Shown here piece by piece: positions 1 to 13,018 of a stretch of DNA of 64,000 nucleotides. A program made the translations under genes and the position numbers. Position 1 is the first letter of the stretch. Every line of letters begins with the position of its first letter. The stretch spans positions 1 to 64,000 of the forward strand of contig NW_026516672.1 of the NCBI RefSeq assembly GCF_025766255.1, given 5' to 3'. The stretch is from Zychaea mexicana. Lineage: Eukaryota > Mucoromycota > Mucoromycetes > Mucorales > Lichtheimiaceae. The notes under the pieces were generated by a model, which did not search any database, had not been told where the DNA came from, and worked only from the letters and a program-made list of their open reading frames with translations.

Positions 1-178
1 TGGCAAGGGGAGCACCACGTCCGGGATCGTGAACAATTTCCTTGACAAGACCACGGATGTAGCCGTGACGTTCAGAGTAATCCTGGACACGGAATTGGGC
101 AGCACCCTTACGACCGACAGTGTGGGCCTTGAAGACGCTTCCAGCACCTTTTCTTTGAGCACGAATAACGCGACCCAT
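1..178 (-). CDS. RPL2: Ribosomal protein uL2 (RPL8/Rpl2), 5' part, cut by the window edge
   Basis: The minus strand from the ATG at 178-176 reads [20 protein letters not shown] and continues through [20 protein letters not shown] to [10 protein letters not shown] at the edge. This is the highly conserved N-terminus of cytosolic 60S protein uL2 (yeast Rpl2, human RPL8), which binds 25S/28S rRNA near the peptidyl-transferase centre. Fifty-nine codons are visible without an intron, about a quarter of the usual ~255 residues. The gene is divergent from the plus-strand gene starting near 419, so they share a short upstream region of about 240 bp. Identification is secure; the rest of the gene lies outside the window. 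Confidence 0.95.
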   Translation of the reverse strand, partial: MGRVIRAQRKGAGSVFKAHTVGRKGAAQFRVQDYSERHGYIRGLVKEIVHDPGRGAPLA

Positions 179-418
179 TTTTATATATCTAAATCATCCA
201 TTCATCCATCCGTCCGTTTCGATGAGTCTTTCGATAATCTATCCATCTCTTTGCTAGATCCATCGCTCTCTGTCTGCTTACCCCCTTGTTCAAAAAGGCC
301 GAGCAACTCTATGCACTTCGGGAACCTATTCATCGAACAACGGCTCCCTGTACTGGATTCAAACGCCGACATATTAAACGTCGTTTCATTTTTACCTTCC
401 TCCTCCCTTTTCCCTAAA

Positions 419-1042
419 ATGCAACACCGTCCCTTGGCACAACTCTTGACACGCGCCGAATCGTGTTATAAAATATGGTCGCAACAGCATGCAAGATCTG
501 TCTCCTTATTGATTACGTTATCCAACGTTGTTGCCCAGCGTACTGCAGCAACTGCCAATAGCAATAACGACGCGTTCGAATCCATTGACACGTCCCGACT
601 CGTCTATAAACAATCGCTCGCGTTTGAAAGCATAATTGACAATCTCAATAGAGTTGTAGACGGTTTGGAATCGATACTGTTTGATCTGCAAAAGTTAGAA
701 TCAGACGCCGCCAAATGGGTCACTAAAGAAACAGCCACTACTATCAAGTCAAGAGAACCTGCACCACTTTCGACAGAGACATTGATCCAGGTCGCTGCTA
801 TTCAGCCTCACGACGTGCACCGTTATATCGCTGATGTCCTCCATATGCTACGCAAAGATTTTGAAAATAAGCAGACATGGATTGATGAGTTACCTCTCCA
901 CTCATCGCGACCTGAGCAATTGGAGGATTTAATTCAACAGTGGGATCAACAAACGCATGTACGACGTGAGCTGGTCGAAGAAATGTCTGAACGGATCAAG
1001 CTGTATAAACAGGTGTATAAGGTCGTTACATCCACCGATTGA
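419..1042 (+). CDS. Possible CINP-like coiled-coil protein
   Basis: A single open frame of 207 codons from the ATG at 419. The frame stays open upstream to position 29, but that part overlaps uL2 on the other strand; another in-frame ATG is at 311. I prefer 419 because it follows a pyrimidine-rich leader. The protein is helical and hydrophilic, with no membrane segment. The C-terminal half (HDVHRYIADVLHMLRKDFEN, then a W-rich stretch) resembles the end of animal Cdk2-interacting protein CINP (about 212 aa), which links replication and checkpoint factors and also acts in 60S maturation. That likeness is from memory and weak. It could be another short coiled-coil protein. Confidence 0.4.
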   Translation: MQHRPLAQLLTRAESCYKIWSQQHARSVSLLITLSNVVAQRTAATANSNNDAFESIDTSRLVYKQSLAFESIIDNLNRVVDGLESILFDLQKLESDAAKWVTKETATTIKSREPAPLSTETLIQVAAIQPHDVHRYIADVLHMLRKDFENKQTWIDELPLHSSRPEQLEDLIQQWDQQTHVRRELVEEMSERIKLYKQVYKVVTSTD

Positions 1043-1168
1043 TTGGTAAGTAAACTTTCAATAGTTTTCTAAGTGATTGAGTATGTAGAAAGGAAAAGCA
1101 AAAAAAGAATAGAAGGACGGTTGTATATGTGCAAGGAAAATACATATGATATTACAAGGGGAAAGATG

Positions 1169-4100
1169 TTAAGCTTTCACGTTTAGGATTCGTACAGAGT
1201 GATCTTCACCAGCGGAAGCCAGTTGGAATGCTCCATCATGGGTTCGCCATGACAGCGAACGGACCACACCAACATGGCATGATCTACGGTGCAAAGAGCA
1301 AAGAATATGTTAGCGCTACAATGGATGGGGCAGATAGTGGAAACGGACGCTTACCGTTTATCGACATTGTGCCATGATCCCCATTCGCCAGCAGTGGCTG
1401 CGCCCAACAATTGAAGCTGGCCATCCTCTAGACCGACTGCAAGCAGATATCTACACCCACCGTCATACAAACAATACAGCAAAATAAATATGTATATCCT
1501 CATCTTTACGAAAGCAACAATATACAACAAAATGGAGTATACTTACTGTCCATCGACTTGTGCTGGTGCAAATTCGATTGCTGTCACAGCTTCGACGCAT
1601 TTGATGGTAGCAACACAACCCCATGTCTCTCCTTGTTGTGTCCAGATCTTGATTGACTTGTCGCGGGAGCCGGTCGCAAACATAGTATCGTCATGACTCC
1701 ATGAGCAATCCCAGATAATACGAGCATGTGCCTTGTTCTTTGCTACCAGCTGATACGGCGTCTCTGGGTCGCCTTGAACTCGCTTTGAAAGTGACCAGAA
1801 ACGGTCTCGAGAAACCGTCAATAGCCAATCATCATTGTGTGAGAAACGAGCCCGCGTCACTGTCAATGTATGTGCGGCAATCTTTGTCTTGCTTTCCTTC
1901 CAGTTGGATGTGTCAAAGAGACGAACGACAGCGTGCTCAGGTGTGGCAGCCTTGCATCCAGATGCAATGTACTTCCCGTCGTGGGTTGCTTCGACACAAA
2001 TGATTTCGTAGCCGTGACCGTACAGTTTTTCGACTTCTGGCCATAATGTGTGTTGTAAAAGATGCTCTTCGAAAGGTGGATGATTCATGACCTCCATTAA
2101 GGATGTTGGCGTGGAAGATGAGTGCGCGTAGCTTTGGATGGCTGTATGATCTTCGTCCGCAGCGTCGGTCATTTCGCTGATGTCGCCCTCGAACACGGCC
2201 TTGTTTGATAAACCAAGTGCAGGTAGATTGGCACCTACAGGGCGACTTTCCTGTACACAGCAGTAAGCGTCTTATCTCCAACATATGCATACATAAGCTC
2301 CCTTTCTTTCATCCATGACAACACTTGAATGTAAATTTCTTGTTTACCGTTTCAACAGCCATGTTCTTCTCTCCTGTCAGCTCAGCCAAACTGGCGACGC
2401 AGGATTTTGGTGCATCAAACACACGCAAAACCTTTTCGTCAGCGCCACTGACATATTGCCAGTCATGAATGAACGATAGACATTTAAGATCGTATCCATG
2501 AATTTGGGGGCGTCCCATTTCATGCCACGTAGTCACTTTTTGGCCATCCACTTCTCTACACCAAGGAGCAAAGAGCCGAGTGCTTTGATCCAAACTATGT
2601 AGTATTATTGATCAAGTTAGCATCCCTATCCTCTTTCTGTGTTTACTTATTCCAAATACTTACCTAGCAGATAAAAGGAAACGAGACTTGGGGTCCCATT
2701 TTACGCTTTCTACAGCCTTAAAGTGACCGCTGATGGAAACTTCAGGAGCCCATCGGTTATCATCTGTGTTGTTTTATAGAATTCGCTAGTCAGTTCTCTT
2801 CCGAAAACGCCGTAGATTTCTTTCTTTTCATAACTATCGCGTACCGGGATCTGATGAAATATCTTTCCACAAATGGAACGAGCCGTTGGCACCATGTGAT
2901 AAAACGTGATGCCCTTCAGGACTGAACAAAGCACCACAAAAGCCGAGGTAATTGTTACCACCAATATCACCCATTCGTACCTATTTTCATAGAAGATACG
3001 TGTGAGCGAGAAAAGAAAATAGCGGGCCCATTTAAACACGCAACAACTTTTTTTTTACCTCATTCACCCAAACACCTGTTGCTGGATCAGGGCTCCAAAT
3101 CATCATGGACTTATCACTCGATGCCGACAATAGGCGCATAGGCTGTATATAGCGGGCAGCACCATTGGCATCTTTTACACATGTGAGTCTCTCTTATCAA
3201 TAATTTTCTTGTCCCAATTCAGTAATCACTAAGCGCATAGTTACCTTTTTCCATCCGTGGCCGTTCCCAGCATACGCTATAAACCCAATCGTCGTGACCC
3301 ATCAGAAGAGCTTCAAACATGAGCGAATATTGCCGTTTTTTGGAAGGATCGGATGAATCCTTAACCTCCACAAGGTGCGCTTTGGTGCTCAATTCGACTG
3401 CTTCGCCTGTTCTAGAAAAATAATAACAAGCAAAGATATGAGCATGCTAATTGTCTCGCAAATGAGTTCTCGAGATCTTGGCCCAAAATGGTGGGTGATA
3501 GTATTAACAACTCACAAAGCACTTTCTTGCAAAGCTTGAAGTAAATCATCCGTCAAACCATCATTTTGTTGGTCTTGTTTGAATGGCGCCGACTTTGCTG
3601 GCGCGGCAGGTGTATGTGGTGAGACTTTCCAAAGACGTATGTACCGATCTTGCGAACCACTTGCGAGCATAAGATCACCTTCTCTCAAAGTATGGTTGGT
3701 AGCTGTTGCGTTGACCTGAGATCCGGTGTATGTAGCAAAGGCAAGCGAGCGGACCCAGTTGTCGTGGCCTTGTAAGACGTGTCCCTTTTCGAACTTGTCG
3801 TGTTGATAGATATAAATAGTGATCTTTTTGTCGGTATGTGCACATGCAAGGATTGGAACTTTACATTATGAAACATAAAGTTATGAACATTCATTTATTA
3901 TGTCAGATCGATAAGCCGCGTATTTATAGATATGGTCTTACTTGTGGTTTCTGGAAGATATGATAAAGCAAGTGCTGTTGGATATTTGTTGCCAGAATCA
4001 AGGACTTGCAGTAGTGTCAATTGATCTGTAATTAATTCATTAAGTTTTTTGATCTTGACGTTTCAGGAACTTTCTTCTTCCAATGCCATGTATTGGTTTA

Positions 4101-4710
4101 CCCTCAGTATCGCTTTTGATATGTCGTTTCCAAATACGAATCGTTCCGTCTGTTGCGCCTGTAGCAATAATATCGCCTTGATCCGCTGCAATTGATCGTG
4201 CACGCATACAGCCAATAGCCTCGACTGCACCTTGGTGACCTTCCAGCGTTGCCGAGTTCACCCACATATCGTTATGCTTTTTCCATATTTTGGCTGTTTT
4301 ATCTGCAGAACCCGAGACGAGTGCGACGTCGTGTAGATCCCCTTCATGACCTGTTGTAAACTACTGGTTAAACCTCTTCCTTCTCTTGTTCCTCCTTTTT
4401 ATTTTCAAAAGCTTTACAGACCTCGTTCAATGAAATCAACGCAAATTACGCGATCGGTATGTCCTGGTAACGTTTCTAGAATTCCCTGACTCGTTTTATC
4501 CTATAAAAAACATTATAATGTCAGTTTTCGACCGTTTTGCTTATACGACCTACTACTTATGTAATAAAAACTTTTTCTTTATACCAAAGGGTTATAAAGG
4601 GCGATCAGTTGGCTTGCACCAAAGGCAACAAGACCATTCATACCCCAGGCAGCGGCATGAGTCGTACGATTACAGCCAATCGCTATATATTCCGTAGAAA
4701 TCACAGGCAT
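1169..4710 (-). CDS. ELP2: Elongator complex protein 2 (WD40 protein)
   Basis: ELP2 is the double beta-propeller scaffold of Elongator, which modifies wobble uridines of tRNA. A frame-consistent chain of 13 exons gives 852 residues (yeast 788, human about 826): 4710-4585, 4500-4422, 4350-4102, 4025-3942, 3858-3516, 3411-3245, 3171-3059, 2980-2845, 2763-2664, 2594-2348, 2250-1547, 1450-1355 and 1283-1169. Family landmarks are the start ([18 protein letters not shown]), [27 protein letters not shown] with [35 protein letters not shown] with GHGYEI, RDRFWSL, and the end [13 protein letters not shown]. Many WD repeats with GH and W/F-D endings are visible. All splice junctions are GT..AG and no disruption is seen. 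The start ATG gives the conserved N-terminus directly. Confidence 0.95.
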
Positions 4711-6197
4711 GGCAAAATGTAAGACGACAAAGCGTGTAAATTGTGCGTCGGTTTCAAAAGTTGAACTGCTGGTTGCCCATTTTCGGAAATCGCCACAAGC
4801 CTCCCATTACGCCTGCAGAAACCAAATTCATGCAAAATCGGTTTTCTTTACTAGCTTCTCGTACAGTCACCAAGGCTGACAAAGAAGGATGTACGCTTCT
4901 TTTCTTCGCTGGAATCTATCAAGAGCTGTAAATATGGTACATATATCGGTTGTTGGGTTGTCAAAAAGGTTATCGGTGTTGAACACCCATCATACTGTAA
5001 TGACGTATAAGTCATCATAGAACGACATGAACATCCTGTTGGAGGCTTCTTAGAGGGTTGTTTGTCCCACATTGAACGACCTCAATAGCCCCTTTAAAAC
5101 CGAACACAGCTTAAGAAAACATCAAGGAGAAAATGTCATTTGCTGAGTGTACATGCGATTAGATTATACGTTTTGCAGCCAGAGAAGGATGTGGTAATTC
5201 AAATGGTCAGAGCCGAAAAACTAACACATTCCATTGGCACATTCGAATATTGCCAGCGAACCCCTGATATATGGTACATTACCCTTTACAAGATACGATA
5301 TGTTATTAAAGCATATTATCAAGAGATATATAAGTCTTTCGTGAGTGAATCGTAAGAGCAGCAGTATAGTATCCAGCAAGTGAAAATCACACTGTCGATT
5401 CTCATAAATCCACATTTGGAAAGAACGGGAAAAGCGTGGTAAACAAATGAACCGAGCATAGTTATGCTTTTTTGTTCAAAACCAGCTGACATGATCGAAA
5501 ACGATAGTAAATTGGGCGCGAAGTAGCGTTATTAATCTCGACTCGTGCGCTCGCTCCTAAGCACTAACGTGAAAACGTTCCCACCCTTTTGGTTGTGCGA
5601 TTTGTATGTTACAAACAGACATTACAATACAAAGATATATATTAAAGGTACAGGCCTTAGTAATCACGCCATCTCTTAAAGAAGCTTCTCCAAGACAAAT
5701 GGCTTGTGTATTCGATCGTATACCATACTTAATATGGTGGTTTTATACCTGCACATTCTGCAAAAATACAAAGCGTCAAGGTTTTGGTCGAGCGCATTGT
5801 TATTAAACCTGAACCACAGTTTGTACCACATTACCCACTATGCCGCGGGAATGTAGAGACAGAAAGACACAGCACATTTCCACATTGTAAGTTTATATTC
5901 TTTCTCTAACAATCGCTTCCCAAGATGCTTTCGCTTTTGTACTCTGTGAACTTTGTGCCTCTACATCAAACTACATTTTGGTGCTGTGTAAAGTAGCACA
6001 CAGCGTCATAATTGTATTCAACGTCACGTCGCTCTGGTGCACTAGTGATACTTGACTGTACTAAGCACTACTCTGATGATCAGCAGCCGCGACAACACCC
6101 CCACACATATGTTACTTATTACTTTCTCTGCTCCTTGCTCTACTGTATTGTGTGTGAACTTTTAACGTGTGCTCACGCGCATTACTGGTATCGCTCA
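4711..6197. other. Intergenic region between ELP2 and MFS1, no gene recognised
   Basis: About 1.5 kb between the ELP2 start and the core promoter of the first transporter. The open frames here are under 80 codons, none resembles a known family, and none has convincing exon borders. It must hold both divergent promoters. Nothing else could be supported. Confidence 0.6.
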
Positions 6198-6205
6198 TAT
6201 AAAAA
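6198..6205 (+). promoter_or_regulatory. TATA box of the first MFS gene
   Basis: TATAAAAA lies 94 bp upstream of the ATG at 6299, a distance that leaves room for a short leader. It is followed by a GC-poor, intron-free leader. Position and sequence only; no transcript start is known. Confidence 0.5.
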
Positions 6206-6298
6206 GGGACTGATGTACACCGGGATTTTTTTTCTCCTCGCAACTAGTTCTATCAATTAACTTCTTTGCGGAAATTCTTGAGCACGAGTGATCAGCCT

Positions 6299-8569
6299 AT
6301 GAACAGCAACAACCAACAAACGTTCGAGACTTCAGAAAAAGAAGAAGTCCAGTATACAGAGGATGTACATCAAGCTAGTAAAATAACCACCACGGATGAC
6401 ACAGAGAAAGCAGGAGGCGATCTCTCGGTTCGGTCGTTTGAAGGAACACCGGAGGAACGGGCCTATGTCCGAAAACTGAACTACTTTATCATGCCGCTGG
6501 TCGGTGGAATCATTTTCGTACAGGTAGATACTGAAATACTGATAGACATATACTTAGCAAAAAAAAAACCGTCGATTATAGCTTACTTGACGACACTTGT
6601 CTCGTTTATTAAACAGTTTTGTGATAAAGCAGCCCTCAGTGTCGCACCTGTATTGGGACTGAATGCAGATTTGCAGCTCACAGGAACACAATTTTCGGTT
6701 CTGGGCTCTATGTTTTATTTGGGTAAATATAGTCACGGATTGATGTTGTTGAATCTACGTCATGTATTGTATGGTTATTAATATGATATTATTTTGTAAT
6801 GTTGTATAGGGCATTTGATCTACCAGGTATATTTCAGTGCCTGTTATCTTCTTTGATTTAAATGGCGTGGATACTGCTATATAGCATAAAAATGTTGTTG
6901 ACAGAAGTTTGAGTTTTATTAGATACCCAATCAATTCATTCTCCAACGCGTACCTCATGCCAAATATCTTTCAGTATTACTCTTATTCTGGGGTGTGGTA
7001 AGTATAAAATTTTATATTCGTTCTATTTTAAGGCTATTTTAGTAGAAATAGTACCTGTAATAGTGTCACCGTACGTGCTGATGCAAACAGCAAAAAATCA
7101 TAGGTAATGGCCCTTACAGGAGCATGTCAAACTTTCGGCCAAGTCGCAGCCATGCGTTTTCTCCTTGGTTTATTCGAAGCTGCTGCTATGCCAACATTAT
7201 ATATGATCACTGCCACGCTTTATCGTCGAACGGAGCAACCAGTGCTATTTGGTTATATCACCCTGTGCAATGGTGTAGGCGCCGCTATTGGCGCTTCGAT
7301 TTCATACGGCTTCGCGCATATGAACAATGCTCGTGGCATTGAGAATTGGAGATGGTACGTATGCTGTTACTGTAACTACTGCTTGTTTCAACGATATCTC
7401 GTCATCCCATTATAATATTAATACTTTGAACGATTACCAAAAAACAGGGGTCATATTTGCTTTGGGTCCCTCACTGTCGCCTTGGGCGTTGTTTCTTGGT
7501 TTTGTTTGGTGGATAAGCCAGATCATCCCCTCCTACGACTGACGGAAACGGAAAAACAAATTGCCAAGGATCGAACGCGTGATAATGCCGTTGTCAAAAA
7601 CAAGATCTTTAAATACGATCAGATGTGGGAAGCAGTGAAAGAACCTCGGTATTGGTATATCATGATTGGTGGTTTATGTATCAGTCTGCAGAACGGAGGT
7701 ATGCTTGTCTTCAGCACAACCTTTGTCCTTGGTTTAGGCTTTACCGTAAGTAACTATAATTACTTTCTTTGGTTGATCCTCTGGAAACCATCTTATGCGT
7801 CGCTACTCTACATCCCGTTACATGTATGCATCGATCTAATGATAAATTGGTGATGTTAGGGAGAGCAATCCCTGCTACTACAGATCCCGAGTGGTATGGC
7901 ATCCGCGCTGGGAGTGTTTATCGCAGTACTCTTAGCACAGAAGACGAAACAAATGCTTTACAGTTCTATGTTTATGCTCTCCATCGGTATAATTGGGCTG
8001 ATTATCCTGTTAGCCATTCCCGATGGCGCAATCAAGCTCCTTGGATTTTATCTCAGTTGGGCTGGCACTGGATCGTATGCGCTAGTTGTTACTATCATCG
8101 GTAACAACGTTAAAGGATATACGAAAAAGATTTTTTACAACAGTTCTATCATGATTGCCTATACAGGTAATTAGTCAAAAAAAGAGGTTCCAAAAAATTC
8201 TAATGCATAACTTTGCTCGAATATCTAATACTCATACATGTGTATATACTCAACAGTCGGCAATTTCTGTGGCCCATTGATGATGGCGGACGTCCAAGGT
8301 AAGAGTAACCCACAATTCTCGGTATCTACGCAAGAAAATGATTTGTGCTGATTTTCTTTTACTTTTACCTTTGTTTAGCACCAAGATATCTCGGTGGTGT
8401 CGGAGGCTTCCTTGGCGGCTTCGCTGTTGCCTTCATTTGTGTATACTTGGTCCGTGTCCAAGGTGCTCGCGTCAATAATCAGCGTCTGGCTAACAAGTCA
8501 GGAGAGGAGACAGATGTGTACTTAGATCTTACGGATAAAGAAGACAAGAACTTTATCTATCGGTTATAG
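6299..8569 (+). CDS. MFS transporter of the DAL5/allantoate permease (ACS) family, MFS1
   Basis: Nine exons give 503 residues: 6299-6523, 6617-6722, 6810-6826, 6923-6997, 7104-7354, 7448-7745, 7860-8166, 8257-8298 and 8379-8569. The order of elements is that of anion:cation symporters such as yeast Dal5, Tna1 and Vht1. A polar N-terminus ends in ERAYVRKLNYFIMPLVGGI; then come IPNQFILQRVPHAKYL, MRFLLGLFEAAAMPTLYMI, a cytoplasmic loop with ERTRDNAVV-like KDRTRDNAVV, VKGYTKKIFYNS and GNFCGPLMM. The substrate (allantoate, ureidosuccinate, nicotinate, a vitamin or another carboxylate) cannot be read from sequence. The third exon is only 17 nt; exons 2 and 3 together equal a single 123-nt exon in the two other transporters of this window. 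The C-terminus is cytosolic and acidic. The ATG at 6299 is the first in frame after an upstream non-ATG extension. Confidence 0.9.
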
Positions 8570-10311
8570 GTTACATATTAACCTACCCGCTACACGCATC
8601 TCAACACAGCCAAATGTAATCAATACATACCATACCATTATTGGGTATAACACGCGAAGCGTTCATTATGTATAACCTTTTGTTCTTCTTTTAATATCTT
8701 AATGCTATGAAAGCTCCCAATTTATGTATAAAGTATCTATAATATGCCTGTACTACATTTGTCTTCCTATCCAGTCACGTGTGGGATGGCCCACTATATT
8801 AGGGACCGCGCAACATGCATGAAAACACCGAGCTTCGCACGCTTTCTATGAAGTATGCATTTGATGGGGGTAGGCATTTTACCTCTAACGAGTAGAAAGT
8901 ACATTTTTTAGATAAATATCAAATTCAGGCTATGAAAGAATCTAACTGCACGTCGACTTTGTTAATATTTCACGAGTCATCAACACAGCTTATTAACCAA
9001 CATATTTCAAGGTTGATAAATTCCGAAAAGCGCTTTATAATTAAACATTTTTCGAACATATGTTTTGGTTTCTCAGTAAATCTAAGCTTTCAGTGATGTG
9101 TGATAGAACCACAGTATTACCATCGAGAGACAACACTGGCTTCTGCCTCATCTTTTGTAAATTGTTAGGAGAGTGCTTATACTGATTCGAATGTAGCTAC
9201 ATGTAGTGGATTCATCAAATTTTTGTCTTTTATTTGAATCTCACACCTACGAGCAGATTAGAAAATATCATCGTACGCACACTCTCTAAGGGACTTTCAA
9301 CCATTATTTTGGGAAATAACAATATTGGTGAAAACGGGGATGTATCACGTTCTATGTATCATACGATGATTTCCAAACTCGTCATCTTTTTCACTCTAAT
9401 GAAGGTGCGTCAGACCTCCAACATCCTGTTTTCATCGTTGACGGTCGAGTACCGGTACCAGCCAATGTCCTTAACGGATGAACCCGTGCTCTTGCTTTTC
9501 GCACTTCATAAAACCCTTTTTTGGTAATTCAAAATTGCTCTTCATCCTGGGACGGATTTGGGACCGTCTGGTGAACAACCCTTAGAAATCGATTGGCTTG
9601 TTGAGCACTCGGCGAAAATTTCTTGCTCGTGGACCACATTGGTTGCAATTGTTCCAGTATCAAACTGTGCCAATAATATGACAGGTGAATGCCAATTATA
9701 TGATATCTGGTCCTCGAAAGATGCGAATGACGGAATTCGCGATATCACTTAATGAAGGATAGCAGTGTTATCCACCGATTGCGTTTCTTGCTGACCGTCA
9801 TAAGTTGCTTGAATTTGTTGCTAAGTACTGCTCGTTCTGGAGGACCAGACATCAGTTCCATCCCTTCTCGGTATATAGATGCGCACCTGGCAGAATACCA
9901 ACTGATATATGTGTCAGGTCTAATTATGATACAGATAGCTAATTACCGTCCAGTAGTAGTGCATCAACTGAACAGTGAGAAGAACTAAGCTAAATGATTT
10001 AATATGGTTGTAATATAAGCTTTGCCAGGAGAAGTTATAATTAAATAAATACCGAAGAAAAAAGACATCATACTTCGGATGTGTATATTGTGGGTGACGC
10101 TGATGATTGTTGTGAAAAGAGGATAAGTGGAAAAGAAAATAGCAATGACAATGATAGTAAAAATAACAATACAAGAAAGAAGTATCATGAAATGGTGAGA
10201 ATATCAAGTAATGAAGAAGAAAAACAATAAAAACAGATATACAGGAATGATGAGAGGGAAAGAGCGGTGTGTGCCAGGACGACGCAGCAGGAGCATCTTG
10301 AGTTATACAAT
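8570..10311. other. Intergenic region between MFS1 and the MBOAT gene
   Basis: About 1.7 kb, AT-rich. Open frames on both strands at 9234-9988 are below 100 codons, overlap each other, and match no family I know. The 3' ends of MFS1 (plus) and the MBOAT gene (minus) converge here. No repeat, tRNA or transposon end was recognised. Confidence 0.55.
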
Positions 10312-11789
10312 CTATAGTAAACTACCGCAGACATCTTTACCAAAGGGTATCGAGCGGAAAAATTCCAGAACATATGGGCGAGTGAAGACAAATGGATTAT
10401 CATGCCACAAGGCCCAGTAAGCGAATCCATCAAGGAAAAATGGGAAAGTCAAAAATGCATAGCCGATCACCCAAGCGCGTTGGACGATCTGCTTGACCAA
10501 GAACGACTCGAGCAGAGCTGGAGGCAAAAGCTTTTTGGAAAAGCGGGCGACAATGCGCTCAAAGGTCATGCCAACGCCGTGGATGAAAAAGAAGAACAAC
10601 TGGTTTCCAACAAAGAAGCGCGAGTAGACGGACCAGCCGACGTTGGCGTAAACCATGTATTCATGCATTGAGCCTGAAACGGCAAATACGGCCAAGGTAC
10701 CCGCAAGCAGGGCAAAAGGTAGAGGGTTCTTGACAGTCTTGGCAAGTGCGCGTTGGGTGATATAACGGGCCGGGCGGAAGCCGAATGCAACCCAAGAAGT
10801 ATGCAGAAGCTGATGCCAGCGGACGGACCAGAGTTCTTCCAGAGAGGTGGAAATGATAGGGTTTATCATTAGTGAGCGCCATTGATCTATTGAGTATTAA
10901 GATACTGTCGGTTGAGTTTTAAGCGTTTCAAGGCAGCGAAGAGGTACTTATTATATACCATTTGAGTACGAGCCACGGTCATAGTACAAACAGTGAAATA
11001 GCTGTAGCGAGTAGCCGAATATGTTGAATGCACTGTTGAGGACAAACACAATGATGAACAAGAAGGCGAAAAAGAGAAGAGGGCGGTCTTCGCGCATGGT
11101 GATCACATCGTTGCCGGTGAATGTTGTAAACCAAGAACCGATCACATCGCAGAGGGCTGCGTGATAAGCCAAGTACATGACGATGTGATACCATTTCTGT
11201 AATATAGCTATGTGAGTAAGCATGTTTGACAACAAATCGGAAGGAGGAATTCAGGGGTCACAGACGGGACCGGGATAATATACCTTGTCTTTGACGTAAA
11301 CTTTTGGCTTTGCATCGTCATCCTTCTTCTTGTGCTTGCTTGGCTTGGGGAACTTGCAGAGAGAGGACCAGAACTCGGTGTACAAGTAGTCTGGATGCGC
11401 ATATGCAGGTTTGCCGTACAGCAGTGGGCTGATCCAATAAAATTCAAACAAGCGCAGAAATAGGTTGTAACATGCAACAGATACAATAAGATCGAACACT
11501 GTGTATGTAATAGCAAGAAAAAGAGTGGTGTGTCAGTATATAGGGAGAGGGAGACTGTTGTTAGGATCGCTCATTTACCTCCATTAGCACATGTCAAGAG
11601 AAATGGAGTCAAAAAGACGATCGTCAGAAGTGGGATAGATAAGAGTTGCTTGGCAGTGGTGGGCATTTTCTCTTTGACGATCATAAGTGCGAGTAATCCC
11701 GTCGGCACCGAAAAGGCGGCAAAGGTCAACGGGATACCAAGTGAAATGCGGGTATCTCCGGCTTGAAAAAGCGCATCTATCGATTGCAT
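10312..11789 (-). CDS. Wax-synthase-type membrane-bound O-acyltransferase
   Basis: Four exons (11789-11579, 11498-11284, 11196-10959, 10886-10312) encode 412 residues with about seven to eight hydrophobic segments. The last exon carries the family signature: SLEELWSVRWHQLLHTSWVA, then a segment ending VSGSMHEYMVYA with the likely catalytic histidine, then FFFIHGVGMTFE. This matches the fungal wax synthase / MBOAT_2 domain group (long-chain alcohol acyltransferases and related acetyltransferases), enzymes of the ER membrane that esterify an acyl-CoA to an alcohol. A charged Lys/Asp-rich loop (SKHKKKDDDAKPK) lies between membrane segments. The frame is open upstream of the chosen ATG, and a leader intron is possible. 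The substrate is unknown; a sterol or diacylglycerol acyltransferase seems less likely because their signatures are absent. Confidence 0.85.
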
Positions 11790-13018
11790 CGTGCTGTTGC
11801 TTAGTGGTAGTAGTTGCTGCAGTGTTTGCGAATGGAGAAAGGAGGAGTTTTCGTTTATAAACTTTCTGCAAACAAAGAAAAAGAAGCTTTGAGATTGAAC
11901 TAAGGGCATCCCTTTCCTTTTTATAATCGACCCTGAAGTGGGGACACACTCTCGTTCTCCGCCCAACGTGGAGCACAAATGCGGATAGAATCAGCCCAAC
12001 AAAATTCGGCTTCATGGTTTGTGCGCAAGAATCACTTGCAGGTGTGATGAACTACTATTATTATCGGATGACAAAACGGGACCATCGCCCGTTGTTGTTG
12101 GTGGTGCTGCTGCTGATGATGATGTATTAATTACAATACTCTCCTCCTTGTTTGGCCGTGTGCTGACCTACTAAACGACTGATGTTGTCCATCAAGATGT
12201 CAGCTGCAACAAGCACGTTTTTGGCAACTTGATTTGCAATGTTGTTTAATAGCTGTTCCGGCGCAAAGAAGAAGAAGAGTTGTCAACAAGGTTTTGGCAT
12301 GTGATTCTTTATTAGACAAATTATCGATCTGCTTGTAGCTATCTATTAGAAATGTTCAGCCGCTCGACATGTACTTGTTCTTCGATAGTATTACAAATGC
12401 ATACGGCGCTATACTATATATATGAAAGCGGTCATCTTCAATAAGGCACTGTGCAACATAACATCCAGGTGAAAGAGAGAAAGCGACTCGGTAGACTGGG
12501 GTTCAAAGCATGTTATTTAAAAGGTACACTGCAAAGTTACACCAACTTGATGGAAACACTTTAGCATGTGCCTGTTTTCTTCACCTTTCCATTGTTTGCC
12601 CTTTGTTGCTGACCGTATTACATTTCATTCATATATGCAAATGAAAATAAAAAATAAGCACAAACACCGACTAATACAGAAAAAGCACGGTTGCCATTAT
12701 TTCTTACATCACAGCATAGCTCTCTGTCTGTTTGCCCCTACTTAGCAGAGAAAGATGCGGAGAGGGAAAGGGTATTCAGAACATAGTGATAGAAGCAACC
12801 CGTCTACTTTTGTTTTTTGCCAGTTACTATGTAGTTTACTAGAGAGCCAAGACTCTAACCCGACGAGTCGTCTTCTCAATGTGGAAAGTTACAGCTCTTT
12901 TTGTGCACCAAAAAGAGACGATGTTCCAGGCACTTTTATTTCCAGTTTTATTTTTCTCCACTCGTTTCTCCCACATCTTTCCTTTCTTCCTTCCTTCTCT
13001 CGGCTGATTTCGATTATC
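11790..13018. other. Divergent intergenic region between MBOAT and SLM genes
   Basis: About 1.2 kb with both promoters. Short trinucleotide runs (GTTGTTGTTGG.., CTGCTGCTGATGATGATG) lie near 12088-12125. Directly before the SLM start the sequence is pyrimidine-rich (12950-13005), typical of a fungal leader. The SLM reading frame stays open upstream to 12755, but that part has low-complexity leader character. No gene recognised. Confidence 0.55.

Noticed and set aside
29..418. N-terminal extension of the CINP-like frame
   Set aside because: It overlaps the conserved uL2 coding sequence on the other strand, and the reading frame there is a by-product.
12755..13018. In-frame N-terminal extension of the SLM protein
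   Set aside because: The stretch is pyrimidine-rich leader-like sequence with low coding look; the ATG at 13019 is a better start.
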